A program made the position numbers and the translations under genes. From Microstegium vimineum (taxonomy: Eukaryota; Streptophyta; Magnoliopsida; Poales; Poaceae): a stretch of DNA of 64,000 nucleotides. The stretch spans positions 27,432,227 to 27,496,226 of the forward strand of contig CM039120.1 in NCBI GenBank assembly GCA_022036555.1, in the 5' to 3' direction. Under the pieces are notes generated by a model, which was not told the DNA's origin, did no database searches, and saw nothing but the letters and a program-made list of their open reading frames with translations. This document shows positions 34,940 to 47,422 of this stretch, piece after piece (position 1 is the stretch's first letter; each line of letters begins with the position of its first letter).

Positions 34940-35420
34940 TCATGAAACTTTTTGTGATGGATTTTTTAAATAATCGGAAATTTCTTTTCTCGAGTCATCA
35001 ACTACCTGACCCTCATCCAAAGCATGAACTTCTTGATCTTCTCGGTATCCCGAAGCAGTTTGAGCTAGTCTATTTGCTTCTTCATTGTGTCCCCTAGGGA
35101 TATGATGCAAGGAGGCCACCTGGAAGCTCTTGACACTCTTCATAATATCCCTTTAACATATCACTCTTGCATTCATATTGGCTGATCAGTTGGTTGATAA
35201 CCAACTCAGAATCCCCAAAAATTTCAACAGCAACGGCTTTCATTTCGACAAGCAGTCGAAGTCCTTTGAGCAATGCTTCATACTCTACTTGATTGTTAGT
35301 AACCAAGAATCCAATAGGGATGGCATATGCAAAAGTCAACCCCTAGGAGAAATAAAGAGAATACCAGCACCACCACCTTTACTACAAGACGAACCATCAA
35401 AAAACAAAGTCCATGGTGCA
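34940..35420 (-). pseudogene. TAT-1 second (archaeal-type) RNase H domain
   Basis: After the gypsy RNase H comes WTLFFDGSSCSKGGGAGI (first acidic residue), NNQVEYEALLKGL, GDSELVINQLISQYE and a C-terminal PRGHNEEANRLAQTASG. This extra RNase H is characteristic of the Tat lineage. It is broken by stops and a frameshift at about 35336 and 35140. The final acidic residue position carries asparagine (EEAN), so it may be catalytically impaired. Confidence 0.82.
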
Positions 35421-36979
35421 ATGGTTACCGTCCCGGCAGAAGGGTCACGATGTTGGGTAACAAAATCGGCAATAACTTGACCTTTTACTGCTTTTGCCGA
35501 TTCGTACCTTAAATCAAATTCTGATAGAGCTAAAATCCATTTGCCAATTCTTCCATTCAAAATTGGCATTAATAACATATGTTTTATCACATCGAACTCA
35601 GAAACCACTACGCATTCAGCATTTAACAAGTAATGCCGAAGCTTAGTACACGAGTAGAACACACACAAGCAAAGCCTTTCTATAGCCGAATACCTTGTCT
35701 CTGGGTCCAGCAGCTTTCGGCTAAGGTAAGGTATTACTCTTTCTTTCCCTTCAAACTCTTGCATGAGGGTCAACCCTATCGTCAGATTATCGGCCGCCAC
35801 GTACATCTTAAAAGGCTTGTCAAGTTGCGGAGGTACCAATACGGGTGGCGCCTTCATGTACTCTTTGATCTCATCGAAAGCCTTTTGTTGTACGTCACCC
35901 CACACGAACTCTTGATCCTTTTTAAGCTTTAACAGTGGAGAGAACGGCCATACTCTTTCTGACAAGTTGGATATGAATCTTCTCACAAAATTAACCTTGC
36001 CAAGCAGTGATTGCAACTCTGTGAGATTAGTTGGAGGTACCACTTTGTCTATTGCTTCCATGCTCTTTTTACCAACCTCGATCCCTCCTTTATGGACTAG
36101 AAAGCCTAAAAATTCACCAGCTGAGACCTTGAAGGCACATTTGTTCGGGTTCATCCTCAAACCATGCTTCCTAATGCACTCCAAAGTCTTCCTTAAATCA
36201 GCTAGATGTCCCCCATGATATCTAGACTTGACCACCACGTCATCAATATAGATCTCTACAATCTTGCTGATCAACTCATGGAAAATATAGTTCATGGCTC
36301 GCTGATAAGTTGCGCCGGCATTTTTCAAACCAAAAGTCATGACAATCCACTCAAACAAACCAATATGACCAAGGCATCTGAAGGCTGTTTTTGAAATATC
36401 TTCTATTGTCATAAAGATTTGGTTATAGCCAACATTACCATCCATGAAGCTAATGACCTCATAACCAGCCGATGCATCAACGAGCAAATCGGCAACCGGC
36501 ATCGGGTAACCATCCATATGAGTAGCTTTATTGAGATTTCTAAAGACGATGCAGACCCTCATATTTCCATTTTTCTTGTACACCGGGACTATGTTTGAAA
36601 CCCAATATGCATACCTGCATGGTCGAATAAAATATGTCTCCAATAATCTTTCAACTTCCCTTTTTACATCGGCCAGTACCTCCTCTTTGAAAATCTTCTG
36701 GGGAGGTTGTTTGAAAGGACGGTACCCGGGTTTGATCGGCAATTTGTGCTCAACAATAGAACGGTCGAGTCCGGGCATTTCTGTATAATCCCAAGCAAAA
36801 CAATCTTTGAACTCTTTCAGAAGGTCAATCAACTTTAGCCTGTACTCTGGGTCTAGATTTGTACTTATATACATCGGCCTTGGTTTGATATCGTCACCAA
36901 CATTTATTTCTTCTAGCTTATCGGCCGACATGAAGCCACGCCCTAGCTTCCCTTCGCTGCCATCCATTGGGTTCCCCAT
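35421..36979 (-). pseudogene. TAT-1 reverse transcriptase and RNase H
   Basis: A 547-codon open stretch (36979-35336). RT carries PVYKKNGNMRVCIVFRNLNKA, TFGLKNAGATYQRAM and the catalytic YIDDVVVKS. RNase H follows with YVAADNLTIGLTLMQEF, PYLSRKLLDPETRYS and KWILALSEFDLRYE. It makes cDNA from the element RNA. The frame is open over RT and RNase H but separated from protease by a stop and frameshift near 36980. In RNase H the usual first aspartate context (VSxxAVS- or CDAS-like) reads VAADN. Confidence 0.9.
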
Positions 36980-37762
36980 TAAAAATTGCTCTGAGAGCCG
37001 ACTGCTTGGATCGGTTGTTGGTCCTTGTTAGAGACATTCATGGGACCTTCTCCCCAGATTTTTCCAGAGAAACAATCGAAGCCTTCATATTCCCAGTAGG
37101 CAGGCTCGGCAGCAACAACACTTACCGAATCATCAGCGTGAACAATTTCGACTTCATCCCCAATCCACTGAATGAGAACTTGATGCATTGTTGAAGGTAT
37201 ACAACAGTTGGCATGGATCCAATCCCTTCCCAAGAGCAGACTGTATGCCCCCTTGCCATCAATGACAAAGAAGGTAGTGATCAAAGTTTTCGACCCAATC
37301 AGTTTTCAACAACTCTTCATTGGTCACCCCGAGCTTTCTGAAGGTGGTATAAGGCATAATATTGATAGCGGCTCCTCCATCAACAAGCATCTTGGTTCGT
37401 GGTTTGCCGTTAATATATTCCTTCACATAGAGCGCCTTTAAATGTCAATGCTTAACCGGTTTATCAAAGATCGCCGGTTGAGTTAGGACAAGCTGGGCCA
37501 TCATATTCTGAAACTCGCTCTCATCGAAGTCCGAGTACACCTCTTCTTGGATATCCTGGCTTTCGGGAGCTATGAAATCTGACGGAATGAAGAAAGTCAT
37601 GTATGCATCAGCCGAACGGTTATGCCCGGATTTCTTCTTAGGACGCCATGTCAGTCTTCTGTCAGCAATTGCCTGTGTCAGTTCTCTGTTTCTCAAGTGT
37701 TGCACTCTCCTCTTCTGGCTCTTCCTCAACCCTGGTGGGCACCATTGTCCTTTTTGCCACAC
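36980..37762 (-). pseudogene. TAT-1 protease region
   Basis: Minus strand: RSADAYMTFFIPSDF linker, then MLVDGGAAINIMPY with the DGGA active-site motif typical of Tat proteases, and SLLLGRDWIHANCCIPSTMHQ. Stops at 37445 and several between 37300 and 37285 and a stop before 36979 divide it into pieces. It cleaves the Gag-Pol precursor in active elements. Confidence 0.82.
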
Positions 37763-40087
37763 ATATTCGTAGCTTTCTTCTTCTCTAGCACCTTATTAAT
37801 GATGGGCCCATCCCTGATTGGCAAACCTCTTGCCTAGACGATTTTATGGACTGTCTATTTTTAAACGCCGATCGTCCTCAGGAAGCTGTGCTCCAAGCCT
37901 TTCATGGATCGGACGGCGGTTGACCCTGGACTGCCTATACTGTGAATATTGGACGCTGCATTCAGGGCAATTGTCTCTGGTAGGTAGCTTTAGGCCTTCA
38001 TTTCAACAATGCTTGAAAAAACGAGCACCCCCAATGAGACTGCTCCTGCTCTCTCATGCGCTCTTGCTTTTCTCGGTACCTCTCTTCCTCGTACCTCTGG
38101 TGCTCCTCCATGAGTTCCTGTTCTTCATAACGTCTCTGTCTCCGATACTGTCCTTGTTCCTGTCGCCACTTGTTCAGCAGAATACGCGTGGTCACCTTGG
38201 GTTTGGAAGCTTCCTCTTTCTTGGTTTGGCTATTCTGGAACCGAGCCTGTTGCTGAAACTCTTCGTTTGTAATCTGCTGATCAGGGTCAATAGTACCAGC
38301 TTCTCTTGCCCTGTCCGAGGTCAAAACCTTCATTTTACCCTTGCCTTTAGGATCATCCACGTCAACCATGTTCACAGAGAAAGACACCATATTCTATGCA
38401 AAAGGATTAGCATCGATCTTCATCGCGCCGTCAAACTTCAAATGCCCCTCCTGAATGGCTTTCTGAATTTTCATTCTGAATACTCGGCAATCATTGATGG
38501 CATGGGAATTGGTATTGTGGAAGCCGCAAAACTTCTTGTCTTTTACCCTTCAGGGCGCAGCATGGGGTGCCCTTCCGACAGTTTGATGCGACCTTCCCTC
38601 AACAATAACTCGAACAGCTTGTCTGACTTGGAGACATCAAAGTCATAAGTACCCTTTTGTTGCCTCAACCATCACTGATTAACTTGAGTTGGTTCTTTTG
38701 CCCATACCAGTTCAGCTGCGACGACTTCATCCTCGTCTTCGAACTCTGTTGCTTCTTCCAGGAAACTCTGATACACTGTATTAGCCACATCACCCTTCTG
38801 GAAACGGTTATCTCTTCTGAACCCCTGAGCCTGGTTACTCGTCATAGCTAAACGTTGTGACAACTAACCAAGGTCTTCAAAGTCCATACCGAACAGCTTC
38901 TCTCTGATGTTCGGCTGCATGCCTGCCACTGTCATCCCTAGCAACTGGTCATCTGGTAAATTTAGAGAATAGCAGAGGTTCTTGGTTTCCCTGAACCTAC
39001 GGAGATATTCCTGGGGCGTCTCATTAACCTTCTGTCTCAAGCTCATAAGATCGACTAGCTTCTTCTGATTAGTGCCTGTAAAGAAATACGCATGGAATTT
39101 CTACTCTAAGTCTGCCCAGCTGCTAATGGAGTTTGTCGACAGAGACGCGAACCATGTGAAAACTGGTCCCGTCAGAGACAAAGGGAAATACCGAATCATC
39201 CAAGCATCATCTATAGATGCTTCCCCCAACTGCATCAAGTATCGACTGATGTGCTCTATAGTGCTGGTGTCATCCTGGCCAGAAAACTTGGTCAAGTCTG
39301 TAGGAGCCTTAACTCTTGGAGGGAGAGCTACTCGGTTGTACCACTCTGGATAAGGGGACTTGTATGCATATGACTGGTTCTTTGGCTTCAAGCCGAACTG
39401 ATTCTTCATCATGTCTGTCATCCTATCCATGATAAGATCAACCCTGGAATTCGGAGCTCCACGTACATGCCCTTCAAACGGTAGCCCTGTTGGGTTTCTA
39501 TACCCTGGATTCAGGAGAGCATCGATGGCACTGTGATCGGCAAACTCTTGATAACCATCCCCATACATGTTCTTCTGCAGCCTGTTCGCCACTAGAGACA
39601 CTTTGAAAGCAGACTACGGGACGCTCCCTGTCGCGCCAAATGTGAGCTAGCCATAAGTCATAGGAGGTTGTTGTTTAGGGTGAGAAGACACTCCCCCTTG
39701 GTTCATGGCAGACATTCCACCATCCTCAGCAGCCTTCTCTTGGTGCTTTGGCACTTGGAACAACGTTGGTCCTTGATTTGGACCATGAGTTTCTTCAAAG
39801 GTGTTTAAGAAAGTTGTATGATGATTTGTCATGGTCTCACTCATGGCCTTGTACACCATCTCACGCACCTTACGAGCATCCTCCTCTTCAGTGTAATCAG
39901 TCTGATGTGGAAGGAGGGTTCTCGAGAGCGACTGCTTCTGAAAAACCTTGCTCCTTTTATTCCTCGAAAAGGACAACAAGCACTTCTGTTGAAACTCATC
40001 GCACGCTTGTTGGACAATGATCCTCGGGTCTTCTGGCAACTCGTCCATAGTCACGTCAAGAATCTGATTGTTGTCGATTTCAACCAT
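37763..40087 (-). pseudogene. gag: TAT-1 gag
   Basis: ATG at 40087 (MVEIDNNQILDVTMDELP), a charged N-terminal part to 39650, then the gag core (SRYLMQLGEASIDDAWMIRYF, GPVFTWFASLSTNSISSWADL, PQEYLRRFRETKNLCYSLNL, MQPNIREKLFGMDFEDL), a glutamine/arginine-rich coiled coil (RRYEEQELMEEHQRYEEERY) and a knuckle-like NCPECSVQYS near 37940. Stops at 39647, 39101, 38864, 38672 and others divide it. The order and motifs are those of Tat-lineage gag. The large plus-strand frame at 37818-38648 is the shadow of this region. Confidence 0.88.
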
Positions 40088-40104
40088 CTTGAGATGTGGG
40101 GTCC

Positions 40105-40122
40105 CACCGAGAGTGCCAAAAA
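40105..40122 (-). other. TAT-1 primer binding region
   Basis: Directly after the 5' LTR on the minus strand: TTTTTGGCACTCTCGGTGGG. The TGGCA...GTGGG form is not the Met type. I do not assign the tRNA. Confidence 0.5.
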
Positions 40123-40125
40123 GTG

Positions 40126-41554
40126 TGTTGACACAAAATGTGACGTACTGTGCCTCACACACAGCAAGCCGGAAAAGCGTGGCTTCAATCGGGTGCCCGG
40201 GTGTTTTGAAATCCGGAGACGTGCCAGTTAGTTTGACCTGAAACTAACAAGGGATAACAATCATTAGATATAAACTAGAACGTGCTGGATAAAACCAGAC
40301 AGTTCCATATATACGGCCCTGAAGCCACTTACAACGACATACAGCTATAGAAGTTGTTTGCCAGCAGGTCTTATAGATCATTCGGCTAAAATAATCATAG
40401 AGTACGTGAAAACATCGGTTGCCGAACATGCATGCATGGGAAAAGTACCTTTGGACAACGCACAATTAACTATGAATTCAAGCATAGCCAAGCTCGGCAA
40501 TTTAACCGAGTTGGGGTCCATGACGAAGGAACACGTAAGTAAAGCATGAATCAAACTAATCTAAAGCTCGCATCCGCCGCACGATGCCTAACTTTATCAG
40601 AGCTAAAACATGATTAACATGCATGAACCCGCAACACGTAGCAATCTAGATCACACCAATTCGGCTATTATAAACACAGATCTATTTATAAAGACATCAT
40701 GAAAGCAATAATTGTGTAGGTTTAAACAAATCTATAAGAAATAGAAAAGCCGAACCGTATCAGTCTAGATTGGGCAAAAGAGTGTTACAAACATATAAAA
40801 GATCTAAAACATGCAACACGTGGTAAATTAATGAATCTATTAGATCTTGCCAAATCTAACAGAGCCGATAACTATCTTGATTTTGCTAAGCATATCGAAC
40901 AAACACCTGCTGCACGGTATTTTATCATAAACAAAACATAAGAAAAGACTTCCTGATTGTCAAGCAAGGATCCGCCGCACGACCATTGAAAACAAACAAG
41001 ACTATTTGCATCAATATCTAAATCCACCGCATGATACTAGACATGATAACAAGGTTGTCGGGACTTACGGAGGTCGACGGATCGATGATTCCTCTCAACG
41101 AACTCCATGACACGACAAGAGGACTCGAAGTTGGCACGGGGCCAATTGTATTGATTTGGTTGTGAACATTTTTACAATAGCCAAGGGTTTATATTTATAC
41201 CCCGGTCATGACATGAGTCCTAAGAGGACACGGTTACAAAATATTAAAGGAAAAATACAATATCTTGACTTTAGTTTCCTTCGGAGTCTCCATTGCCTTA
41301 ATTGTCGCGGCTGTCGTTATAGATTTGGCTCCTACTCGCCGCCTTTGTCGCTCCGACGAAAACCGCCTTTCTTCCAAATAACCGATTGTCCAATCGATCG
41401 TCGAATCCGGGAATTAACCGACCGCACGGATATCAGCCGAACGCTTGCCGAATCTGAGAATTAACCGACCGCACGGATATCTGCCAAATGCTTGTCCCTG
41501 CAAATTCACCATGCACTAGCCCACTCATCATTGTGCAAAAATCCAGTGTTAACA
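40126..41554 (-). repeat. TAT-1 5' LTR (1429 bp)
   Basis: Pairs with 2120-3546. Minus-strand TATA box at 41191-41199. The CAAAT duplication follows at 41555. Confidence 0.93.
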
Positions 41555-41559
41555 CAAAT
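41555..41559. repeat. Target-site duplication CAAAT, right copy (TAT-1)
   Basis: Identical to 2115-2119. Confidence 0.95.
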
Positions 41560-41778
41560 GCAATTCATTACGGAATTTGAATCTAGGTTGCTTGCGAGTT
41601 TAAACCACGATTAAGCTTATTCACACGCTTTGAGGGCGGTTATCTCAACCATGTTAGCCAAGCCTATGTGCATTACTAAATTAAACATGTTATATTACAC
41701 ATGAATGCATGGTGGTTCACACAAGCTCATTTTTTAGTGAAGTTTGAGTGATCAAGCACATTTAACTCGCTTCTCAAC

Positions 41779-43330
41779 CTAAAAAAAGGTTGTTTCATCG
41801 AGTGGTTTTGTGAAGATATCCGTCAATTGCTCTTCGCTCCTAACTCCAACTAGTGTTATGTATTTCCTAGCCACGTGATCTCTAAGAAAGTGATGGCGAA
41901 TATCTATGTACTTCATGCGAGAGTGTTGAACCGGGTTGTTAGCAAGCTTTACGGTGCTTTCATTATCACACAAGAGTGGAACATCTTTTAAAACACACCG
42001 TAATCAAGAAGTGTTTGGGTCATGTATAAGATTTGTGCACAACTTGATCCCATGGCTATGTATTCCGCCTCGGCGGTAGACAATGCCACACTATTTTGCT
42101 TCTTTGAGGACCAAGAAACAAGTGATCTTCCTAGCAAGTTGCACCTGCCGGAGGTACTCTTCCTATCAACCTTACACCCAACATAATCTGAATCGGAATA
42201 GCCAACTAGTTGGAAGGGAGATCCTTTGGGATACCAAAGACCCATGCTAGGGATGTGCCTTATGTACCTAAGGATTCTTTTAAATGCACATAAATGCGAC
42301 TCCTTAGGGCTTGCTAGAAACCTAGCACACATCCACACACTAAACATGATATCCACACACTAAACATGATATCCACACACTAAACTACCGATCATCGAAC
42401 GATAGAGAGTTTGGTCAATCGGTTTACCTCCCTCATCAAGATCGAGATGTCCATTAGTAGGCATGGGGGTCTTGATTCGCTTGCAATCCTCCATCTTGAA
42501 TTTCTTGAGTACATCATGAGTGTACTTCTCTTGAGATATGAAGGTCCCTTCTCTCATTTGCTTCACTTGGAAGCTAAGAAAGAAAGTGAGCTCGCCAATC
42601 ATTGACATCTCAAACTCTTTGGACATCAATGCACCAAACTCCTTTTAATGATATTGGTTTGTTGACCCAAATATAATGTCATCAACATATACTTGGCAAA
42701 CAAAGATCTCTCCATCTAGCAGCTTGGTCAATAGTGTGGTATCCACTTTCCCGATCTTGAAGCCCTTCTTGAGTAAGAAAACTCTTAGCCTTTCATACCA
42801 AGCTCTTGGAGCTTGCTTCAATCCATAGAGTGCCTTGGACAACCTATACACATGATTAGGACAAGTTGGGTCTTCAAACCCGGGAGGTTGTGAGACATAA
42901 ACAAGTTCATTGATGAAACCATTTAAGAAGGCACTCTTCACATCCATTTGAAAGAGTTTCATTTTGTGATGTGAAGCATACGCCAAAATGATACGAATGA
43001 TTTCTAGTCTTGCAACCGGTGCAAAGGTCTCCCCAAAATCCAAGCCTTCAACTTGGGAGAACCCCTTTGCCACCAATCTTGCCTTGTTCCTCACAACCAC
43101 GCCTTCATCATCTTGCTTGTTCCTAAACACCCACTTGGTGCCTATGATTCTTGCTCCTTTGGGCTTCTCTTCAAGTATCCACGCTTGGTTCCGGGTGAAG
43201 TTGTTGAGTTCTTCATGCATGTTATTTACCCAATCTGGATCCGCAAGTGCTTCTTCAACACTAGTAGGCTCAACAAAGGAAACAAAAGAGTGATGATCAA
43301 CATAGGAAGCAAGTCTAGATCGAGTTGTTA
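41779..43330 (-). pseudogene. SIRE-1 reverse transcriptase and RNase H
   Basis: Minus strand: GTKWVFRNKQDDEGVVVRNK, LVAKGFSQVEGLDFGETFAPV, MDVKSAFLNGFINELVYV, catalytic VYVDDIIFGSTN, then copia RNase H with YSDSDYVGCKVDRKSTSG, SSKKQNSVALSTAEAEYIA and a C-terminal RHHFLRDHV and DIFTKPL. Stops at 42645 and 41988, frameshifts near 42640 and 42000, and a 20-bp tandem duplication at 42341-42380 (frame disturbed) break it. The order PR-INT-RT-RH places it in Ty1/copia. Confidence 0.92.
42341..42380. repeat. 20-bp perfect tandem duplication in SIRE-1 RT
   Basis: TAAACATGATATCCACACAC occurs twice back to back, and a further ATCCACACAC precedes it at 42331-42340. It is a local slippage or repair duplication that breaks the RT frame. 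Confidence 0.9.
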
Positions 43331-44968
43331 CCCCCTTGATGGACTTTCTATGATGAGTTCTTGTGGATGAGCTTGAAGAAAAGGTGTGGATCTTCTATTT
43401 GTCTCTTGAGGAGGGGGATGTGGTGCTGAAACATTTTGAGTTTTCGCCTCGGCTTGATCTTGAGGGATGAAGGTATCTTCTTCAGCTTCCCTCTCTTGTT
43501 CTTGATCAACTTGGAGCGTGCATGGTGGAGAAGGTACTTGATTTGAATTTTCATCACCTTCTTGTGGGTTGATAGCACCAATGGGCATATTCTTCATTGC
43601 CTCCCTCAAGGGTTAATCACCTACATCATCAAGATTCTCAAATGCTCCTTGGGAGCCATTAGTTTCATCAAACTCCAAGTCATACGTTTCTTCAACTAAG
43701 CCGGTGGCTTTGTTAAATACATGATATGCCTTAGATTTAAGCGAATAACCAACAAAGAAACCAATGTCACAACACCTTTGAAACTTACCCAAGTGTTGGC
43801 AATTCTTGTAGATGTAGACTTTGCATCCAAACACACGGAAGAATGAGATATCCGGTTTCTTCCCATTCACAAGCTCATAGGGGGTCTTCTTGAGAAGCCT
43901 TTGGACAAATAGCCGGTTGGCGGCATACCATGCGGTGTTGATTGCTTCAGCCCAAAACTTCTTCGGGGTATTGTACTCATCAAGCATAGATCTAGCATGA
44001 GTGATAAGTGTCCGGTTCTTTCTCTCTACAACACCATTTTGTTGAGGGGTATAGGTGGCGAACACCTCATGTTTGATCCCCACTTCATCACAATAGTCTT
44101 CAATCTTTGTGTTGACAAATTCGGTGCCATCGTCACTTCTAATCTTCTTGATCTTCGCATCAAATTCATTTTGAGCTCTTATAGCAAACTTCTTGAATAT
44201 GCCTTGTGTTTCTCCCTTGTCTTGAAGAAAGAATACCCAAGTGTACTGAGAGTAGTCATCCACTACCACGAAGCAAAATAGATTGCCTCCAAGACTAGCA
44301 TAGGTGGTAGGTCCAAATAGATCCATGTGTAGAAACTCTAGGACTCTTGAGGTTGACATGAAAGCTTTGGTTGGGTGAGTGTTTGCCACTTGCTTGCCGG
44401 CTTGACAAGCATTACAAAGTTTGTCCTTCTCAAACACTACATCCTTGATTCCTCTAACCATCTCCTTCTTGACAAGCTTCTTCAAGGTTGCCAAGCCCAC
44501 ATGAGCTAATCTTCTATGCCATAGCCAACCCAAAGAGTTCTTGGAGAATAGACATGTTTGCAAGCTAGCCTCATTGGAAGTGAAGTCCACTAGATACATG
44601 TTGTTGTGCTGGAAGCCCTTGAATATCAATGATGAATCATCCACCTTGGTCACAACAACCTCACATGGAGTGAAGAGACATTGAAAACCGAGATCACAAA
44701 GTTGACCAACCGATAGCAAGTTGAAGCTCAAAGATTGCACTAGCAAGACATTGGAAATAGATTGCTCTTGGGAGATAGCCACTTTGCCTAAGCCTTGAAC
44801 TTTGCCCTTTGAGTTATCCCCAAATGTGATCTTGTCTTGATTTGCACAATCCTCATCAAGTGTGGTGAACATCCGGGGGTCATCGTTCATATGTTGAGTG
44901 CAACCACTATCAATCACCCAATGACTTCCACCGGTCTTGTAGTTCACCTACACACAAGCAACTTGGAG
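43331..44968 (-). pseudogene. SIRE-1 protease and integrase
   Basis: Minus strand: WVIDSGCTQHMNDD (protease active-site DSG), LLSVGQLCDLGF, then integrase zinc finger (LWHRRLAHVGLATLKKL, LCNACQAGKQ), catalytic core HMDLFGPT, VVVDDYSQYTWVFFL, KIRSDDGTEFVN and YTPQQNGVVERKNRTL (D, D, E visible), and C-terminal RVFGCKVYI, DIGFFVGYS. The frame is open from 44947 to 43613 (444 codons). A stop at 43613 and further breaks separate the proline-rich linker and RT. The usual RSDNGTEF reads RSDDGTEF. Confidence 0.92.
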
Positions 44969-46146
44969 TTAAGCTTGTTGTTTGGCAACCCACTTAGAGC
45001 GGGGCCCCATTGCCTTGTCAACCAACTCCTTAGCAACCCAAAGAACTCTAGGCTTGTTCTTCATTGGTGGACCAAGAAACACTACTAGTGGTATACCCTT
45101 GGAATCCTTGTTGATGACATAGTGAGCATCATGAGCAAATGACCTTGTGTGCTTGGGCAAGGTCTTGCGAGGTGGAGTCTTGCAATCATAAGCGAAATGA
45201 CCAACTTGACCACACTCAAAACATCTTCTTGGCTTTGGATTTGGCTTCTCTTGATTGTACCCATTGTACATGTTCTTGTAATAGTTCTTGGCTTCAATCT
45301 TGACCTTGGCCTTCATCCCTGGGTTCTCCTTGAACCCAATACCGGTCTTGTCATTCTTCATGACGGTGTTCATCAAAAGCTCACTTTGAAGGTTGTGGCC
45401 CTTGGTGAACTTCTGAAAGCCACTAGCAAGCTTAGTCTTGTCATTCTTGAGCTTGGCAATTTCTTCTTTAAGAGAGTTGATCAAGGTGATAACATCTTTG
45501 TCTTCTTCTTCCTTTGTTGACTTGATAGTGAAGGGCTTGTTTGCCTTGAGGTTGATTAGCTCTTCCTTGAGCTTTGAGTTCTCATCCCTCATCTTCACAT
45601 AATCATCATACTTGTCGGCTTCAACATATCTCTTGCCCTTGCACTTGGCACTTTGCTCAAGAGTCACATCATCAATCAAGATATCACAAGAGGTAGCACT
45701 TGCACACTTAGCACACGGGTTAGTATCAACATGTGTAGCAAGATCTTGAGTAAGAAATTCATTTCCTACCACTAGCGTGTCGTGCTCTTGCTTGACATTG
45801 GTGTAGTAATTTTTTAGCAAGTTATACCTTGTGTGGAGCTCTTGTGATGAACTCCCAAGATTAACATGTTTCTCATTAGCTTGCTTGAGTGAGGCTTTGA
45901 GCTCCCTAGTGCTAGATGTGAGAGAATTGTTCTCAAGCTTCAAATCATCATTAGCACTAGTCAAGGTATCAAGCTTAGTATGGAGATTCTCTTGCACTTC
46001 ACTTAGTGTAGAAATTTTAGCTTTGCATCTTATGATGATTTTAGAGTACTTGTTGACAATTTTTATCATTTCATCATAAGAGGGTGATTCAAATTCATCA
46101 TCACTACCACTTGAGCTACCACTATCATCATCGCTCTCCTCTTTTT
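44969..46146 (-). pseudogene. SIRE-1 gag C-terminal part: coiled coil and second zinc knuckle
   Basis: A 366-codon frame with a long coiled coil (KLDTLTSANDDLKLENNSL, MRDENSKLKEELINLK, LINSLKEEIAKLKNDKTKL) and a CCHC knuckle CFECGQVGHFAYDC before the protease. A frameshift near 46130 separates it from the first gag part. SIRE-lineage gags are long and can carry a second knuckle. The coiled coil probably serves multimerisation (inference). Confidence 0.8.
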
Positions 46147-47372
46147 TTACCTTCTTGTCACCTTCGGCAATGAGGCATAGGTGTGTAGAGGAGTTGCCCG
46201 AAGTGGTGCAGGTGGTGGTGGATATGAAGAGCCAATCACCAAAGCGGCCACTTTCTCATCTTCACTCTCTTCATCGGAGGAGTCATCATCATCATCTTCA
46301 ATGTCGGTGAGCCAATCACCCACAATATAAGCTTTGCCATCCTTCTTCATCTTGCGAAAGTTGAAGTTCTTCTTCTTGTATGACTTGTCTTCCTTCTTCT
46401 TCTCATCATCACTTGAGTCATCATTGTCACCCTTGTTGTTCTTGAACTTGTTCTTGTTCTTGTAGCTCTTGAACTTGTCTTTCTTCTCTTCGGGGCAATG
46501 GTGAGCCAAATGACCAAGCTTTCCACAATTGAAGCAATTCATTTGGGAGATTGGCTTCCTTGAAGTGCTTGTGAAGAATTTCTTCTTCTTTGAGTCAAAG
46601 TTGACTCCATTCTTGTTTAGCCTCTTGAACATCTTTGTGGTATTCCTCACCATAAGAGCGTTGTTGTCATCATCCTCTTTACTTGAGCTTTCAACCACCA
46701 CTTGGTACTTGACTTTCTCATGAGTTGAAGCTTTGAGAGCTAAGTCCTTCTCCTTCTCTTTCTTCTTGGTGGAGGATGAAGAACCACCATCCCCAATCTT
46801 CATGTACATCTCATGAGCATTGATCTTGCCCAAAACTTGTGTTGGTGTAGATGTTGAGAGATCTCCTTGATGAAGCACGATGACGATGTGGCCATACTTT
46901 TCAATTGGAAAGACACAAAGAATCTTGCGCACCACATCCGGCGGAGACATTTGGGTGAGCCCAAGTCCATTCAATTCCTCTACAAGAATGTTAAGATGTG
47001 AATACATCTCATTAGCATTTTCATTAGCAAGAATGGTAAAGGAATTCAACTTAGCCATGACCAAGTGGTAGCGTTCCTCACTCTCACACTTGGTTCCCTC
47101 ATGTAGTGCACAAACGTTGTCCAAACGTCATGTGCGGTTTTGCAATTCTGCACACGGTTGAACACATCCTTGCAAATGCTACGGAAAAGAATGTTCTTTG
47201 CCTTAGCATTTTTCTTCTCAAAGAAGGGATCCTTGGTGAGCACGGATCCGCCTATGGTGGCGACTTTGTGGACGCCAATATCCACGGCCTCAAGGTAGGC
47301 CTCCATCCGCACATTCCAATAAGGAAAGTCATCCCCATCGAACATGGGTGGCGGTCCATCCCCATGGGACAT
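46147..47372 (-). pseudogene. gag: SIRE-1 gag N-terminal part
   Basis: ATG at 47372 (MSHGDGPPPMFDGDDFPYW), the same start as in SIRE-2 at 63946. Copia gag core (WNVRMEAYLEAVD, FNRVQNCKTAHDVWTTF) with a frameshift near 47095, continuing ALHEGTKCESEERYHLVMAK, LNILVEELNGLGL, a lysine-rich stretch, CCHC knuckle CFNCGKLGHLAHHC and a D/S-rich acidic tract (DIEDDDDDSSDEESEDE). It forms virus-like particles in active copies. Confidence 0.92.
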
Positions 47373-47410
47373 CTTGCTCTAGGCGGTGAAGCCTAATTTA
47401 GAGCAACCTT

Positions 47411-47422
47411 GCTCTCATACCA
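47411..47422 (-). other. SIRE-1 primer binding site (Met type)
   Basis: TGGTATGAGAGC on the minus strand, one base off TGGTATCAGAGC, two bases after the LTR. Confidence 0.85.

Larger units (their letters stand above)
2120..41554 (-). mobile_element. TAT-1: Tat-lineage Ty3/gypsy retrotransposon with antisense genes
   Basis: Paired LTRs at 2120-3546 and 40126-41554 start TGTTGACAC and end GTTAACA, flanked by CAAAT. On the minus strand the order is 5' LTR, gag, protease, RT, RNase H, a second (archaeal-type) RNase H, integrase, then a long region carrying two plus-strand (antisense) genes, polypurine tract and 3' LTR. The dual RNase H and antisense extra genes between integrase and 3' LTR are hallmarks of the Tat lineage. 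It is interrupted within integrase by TEK-1 (8307-33856). Stops and frameshifts in every gag-pol domain make it non-autonomous. Confidence 0.9.

Noticed and set aside
37818..38648. 276-codon plus-strand hydrophobic frame that looks like a membrane protein
   Set aside because: Complement of the TAT-1 gag coiled-coil and zinc-knuckle region; leucine/serine content arises from antisense of Glu/Gln/Arg codons.
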